8,024 nt of DNA from DASPJR01 sp035628505 (GTDB lineage Bacteria > Planctomycetota > SZUA-567 > H5-PLA8): assembly GCA_035628505.1 (NCBI GenBank), contig DASPJR010000139.1, positions 1 to 8,024 on the forward strand, read 5' to 3'. Both the position numbers and the translations under genes were made by a program. Every line of letters starts with the position of its first letter. The stretch's first letter is position 1. Below the pieces are notes generated by a model. The model did no database searches, was not told the origin of the DNA, and worked only from the letters and a program-made list of their open reading frames with translations. Shown piece after piece: positions 6,371 to 8,024 of the stretch.

Positions 6371-7234
6371 ATGGGCACCAAACTCTGCTGTCTCCTGCTT
6401 GTTGCCATGATTGCCCTTTCTGTATGTGCCGAGGAGAACATGCTGCAGCTGAATTTGCGCTCGCGAGAGAAGCTCGCCGATGGCAGCTACAAGGACGCCG
6501 CAAAAGCAGTGAAGTGGCCCGCTAAGAAGACTGCGCTGATCGTCTGCGATATGTGGGACGATCATTGGTGCAAAGGGGCGGCGGCGCGAGTCGTCGAGAT
6601 GGCTCCGGCATTAAACAACACGGTGAATGCTGCACGCGCGAAAGGCGTTTTCATCATTCACGCGCCAAGCAGCGTCACGAGCTTCTACAAGGATACGCCG
6701 CAACGCAAACGAGCCCAGAACGCGCCGTTTGTAAAAACGCCTGTGGCGCTATCGAATGCCGACCGCTGGGGCACGAAATGGTGCTGGCCGGACGGAAAGC
6801 GCGAGATGCCCCTGCCCATCGATGATTCTGACATGGGCTGCGACTGCTCGAATAAGTGTACGATTCGAGAAGCATGGACACGCCAGCTTGATCTGATCAC
6901 GATTTCAGCCGAGGACGCCATTTCGGACAATGGCCAGGAGGTCTGGAACCTTCTCCAGGAACGCGGCATTGACAATGTCATTATCTGCGGCGTGCACCTG
7001 AACATGTGTGTGCTTGGGCGCCCGTTCGCAATCAGGCAGATGGTCTATCTTGGCAAGAACGTCGCCCTGATCCGCGATCTGACGGACACGATGTATAATC
7101 ACGACCGCCCGCCGGGTGTCGATCATTTCACCGGCACTGACCTGGTCATTGAACACGTCGAGAAGTTCTGGTGCCCTTCGTTCCTGAGCCAGGACATCAC
7201 TGGATCTAAGCCGTTCGTTTTTAAGCGGAATTAA
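6371..7234 (+). CDS. Exported isochorismatase-family cysteine hydrolase
   Basis: This is a 287-residue protein. Residues 1-20 are a signal peptide (hydrophobic core CCLLLVAMIALSV, cleavage near VCA/EEN). The C at position 19 is preceded by LSV, a poor lipobox, so a lipoprotein is less likely. The isochorismatase-like fold covers about 53-265. D60 in ALIVCDMWDDHWC is the usual catalytic Asp and C213 in GVHLNMCVLGRPFAIR is the nucleophile after the cis-peptide loop. The usual Lys of the triad has no obvious counterpart (ISAEDAISDNG at that place). The family hydrolyses amides or vinyl ethers such as nicotinamide, N-carbamoyl compounds or isochorismate. An exported form with the DMWDDHWC, APSSVTSFYKDTPQRKRA and RDLTDTMYN stretches resembles a group I know from Planctomycetota and Verrucomicrobiota genomes, whose substrate I cannot name. 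It has eight Cys in the mature part, including a CDCSNKC cluster at 157-163, suggesting disulfides or a metal site. It is probably a separate unit, 208 bases after the FecR-like gene. Confidence 0.88.
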   Translation: MGTKLCCLLLVAMIALSVCAEENMLQLNLRSREKLADGSYKDAAKAVKWPAKKTALIVCDMWDDHWCKGAAARVVEMAPALNNTVNAARAKGVFIIHAPSSVTSFYKDTPQRKRAQNAPFVKTPVALSNADRWGTKWCWPDGKREMPLPIDDSDMGCDCSNKCTIREAWTRQLDLITISAEDAISDNGQEVWNLLQERGIDNVIICGVHLNMCVLGRPFAIRQMVYLGKNVALIRDLTDTMYNHDRPPGVDHFTGTDLVIEHVEKFWCPSFLSQDITGSKPFVFKRN

Positions 7235-7449
7235 AACTCGCGCAGCGGCGTAAGCAGATGTTTTCTTCAGCACCTTCAGCGGCGGCATGCCGTGGACTTA
7301 AGAGCTATTTGGTCGGGCCTTATTCAGCAAAAGGAAAGCATCTTATTGGGGTGCCAATATGGGCCGTTTTAAAAACAATAATCGAACTGTCCACTCTGGT
7401 CTCCGGGTTGCCACGTTATGGACGTGCCTTAAGTTGAGCGACGCCATTT
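7235..7449 (+). other. Intergenic region between the isochorismatase-like and DUF2254 genes
   Basis: About 215 bases with no supported gene. It holds a 10-base perfect palindrome CGGCATGCCG at 7283-7292 and a short hairpin TATTGG-GGTG-CCAATA at 7344-7359. CTTAAG occurs at both ends of the second half (7297-7302 and 7428-7433). No T tract follows any of these, and no clear promoter was recognised. The downstream gene has only a weak GAG (7436-7438) as a ribosome-binding candidate. Confidence 0.35.
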
Positions 7450-8024
7450 ATGCGTGCACGTCTTCTGCATTTCGGCTACATCCTTATTTCCAGCTATTGG
7501 TTTGTCCCCACACTAATGGCGCTCCTGGCTTTCTGCCTTGCACTGGGTTGCCTTCACTTGGACGCGCAATGGCGAGACGAGGAAGTCCTTGAGAGCGGAT
7601 GGACCTGGAGCGGAGGAGCCACCTCCGCGCAGCAACTTCTCGGAACGATCGCCGGTTCAATGATAACAGTAGCGGGCGTTGTCTTTTCAGTGACAATCGT
7701 CGCGCTCACCCTTGCCTCATCACAGTTCGGACCTCGTCTACTTACCACTTTTATGCGCGACCTTGGGAACCAGATCGTCCTGGGTACATTCATCGCAACT
7801 TTTCTGTACTGCCTCATGGTTCTGCGCAGCATCAGAGTCGACCCTCCGTACGTAGCACATATTTCAGTAACTGTCGCACTCGTGCTCGCGGTCCTCAGCA
7901 TTGCAGTGCTGATCTACTTCATCCATCATGTCCCAACCTCGATTCAGGCCGAGCGCATCATTGCGAGCGTCGGGCGGGATCTCGATGAAACGATCGAACA
8001 ACTCTACCCGGGAGGCGCTGGTGC
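7450..8024 (+). CDS. DUF2254 family membrane protein, 5' part (3' end outside window)
   Basis: From the ATG at 7450 the frame stays open to the window end: 191 complete codons plus two bases. A stop at 7435-7437 in the same frame makes this the first possible ATG. The N-terminus (MRARLLHFGYILISSYWFVP) leads into a first membrane helix near residues 17-37. An extracytoplasmic loop with ESGWTWSGGATSAQQLLGTI follows, then helix 2 (AGSMITVAGVVFSVTIVALTLA). Next come the family hallmark SSQFGPRLLTTFMRDLGNQ, helix 3 (VLGTFIATFLYCLMVL), helix 4 (VTVALVLAVLSIAVLIYFI), and then IHHVPTSIQAERIIASVGRD. This matches DUF2254, predicted inner-membrane proteins of roughly 400 or more residues with no established function, so about half is missing. 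It shows no link in spacing or domain content to the sigma/FecR group. Confidence 0.85.
   Translation, partial: MRARLLHFGYILISSYWFVPTLMALLAFCLALGCLHLDAQWRDEEVLESGWTWSGGATSAQQLLGTIAGSMITVAGVVFSVTIVALTLASSQFGPRLLTTFMRDLGNQIVLGTFIATFLYCLMVLRSIRVDPPYVAHISVTVALVLAVLSIAVLIYFIHHVPTSIQAERIIASVGRDLDETIEQLYPGGAG

Noticed and set aside
7359..7592. Small + strand frame of 77 codons beginning at 7359
   Set aside because: Its second half overlaps the DUF2254 gene in another frame, its composition is not protein-like, and its start lies in a hairpin.
7599..7988. Plus-strand frame of 129 codons near the window end
   Set aside because: It is a shadow of the DUF2254 coding frame, which has clear membrane helices and family motifs; this one is Arg/Ser/His-rich without a domain.

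Overview
The window reads as chromosomal DNA of a moderately GC-rich, free-living bacterium. It is most likely a member of the Verrucomicrobiota, with Planctomycetota second. Three things point there: an ECF sigma factor of the Rhodopirellula/Verrucomicrobium type followed by an overlapping FecR-like gene, a large secreted protein built of PKD and concanavalin A-like (DUF1349-type) modules, and an exported isochorismatase-like hydrolase with the DMWDDHWC motif that I associate with these phyla. The assignment comes from protein style only and was not searched.

Layout, all on the + strand: (1) 1-618, the 3' end of a TPR protein whose start lies outside the window. (2) 797-3985, a secreted 1062-residue modular protein: signal peptide, chitobiase-C-like module, endonuclease/exonuclease/phosphatase (EEP) domain, Ig/PKD-like module, DUF1349-like copy A, PKD domain, DUF1349-like copy B, and a C-terminal Ig-like module. 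(3) 4109-4675, an ECF sigma factor. (4) 4672-6162, a membrane-spanning FecR-like putative anti-sigma protein that overlaps the sigma gene by 4 bases and ends in a third copy (C) of the same DUF1349-like module. (5) 6371-7234, an exported isochorismatase-family hydrolase. (6) 7450-8024, the 5' end of a DUF2254 membrane protein that runs off the window. No gene-free gap exceeds about 220 bases. I saw no tRNA, rRNA, CRISPR array, insertion sequence or phage gene.

The central observation is that the secreted EEP protein and the neighbouring putative anti-sigma protein carry the same extracytoplasmic module, clearly alignable across all three copies. This suggests a sigma/anti-sigma pair whose sensor uses the same kind of binding module as its likely target. 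The design recalls the RsgI anti-sigma factors of Clostridium thermocellum, which display the carbohydrate-binding modules of the enzymes they control. The regulatory link here is inference; the shared module, the operon overlap and the membrane topology are read from the sequence.
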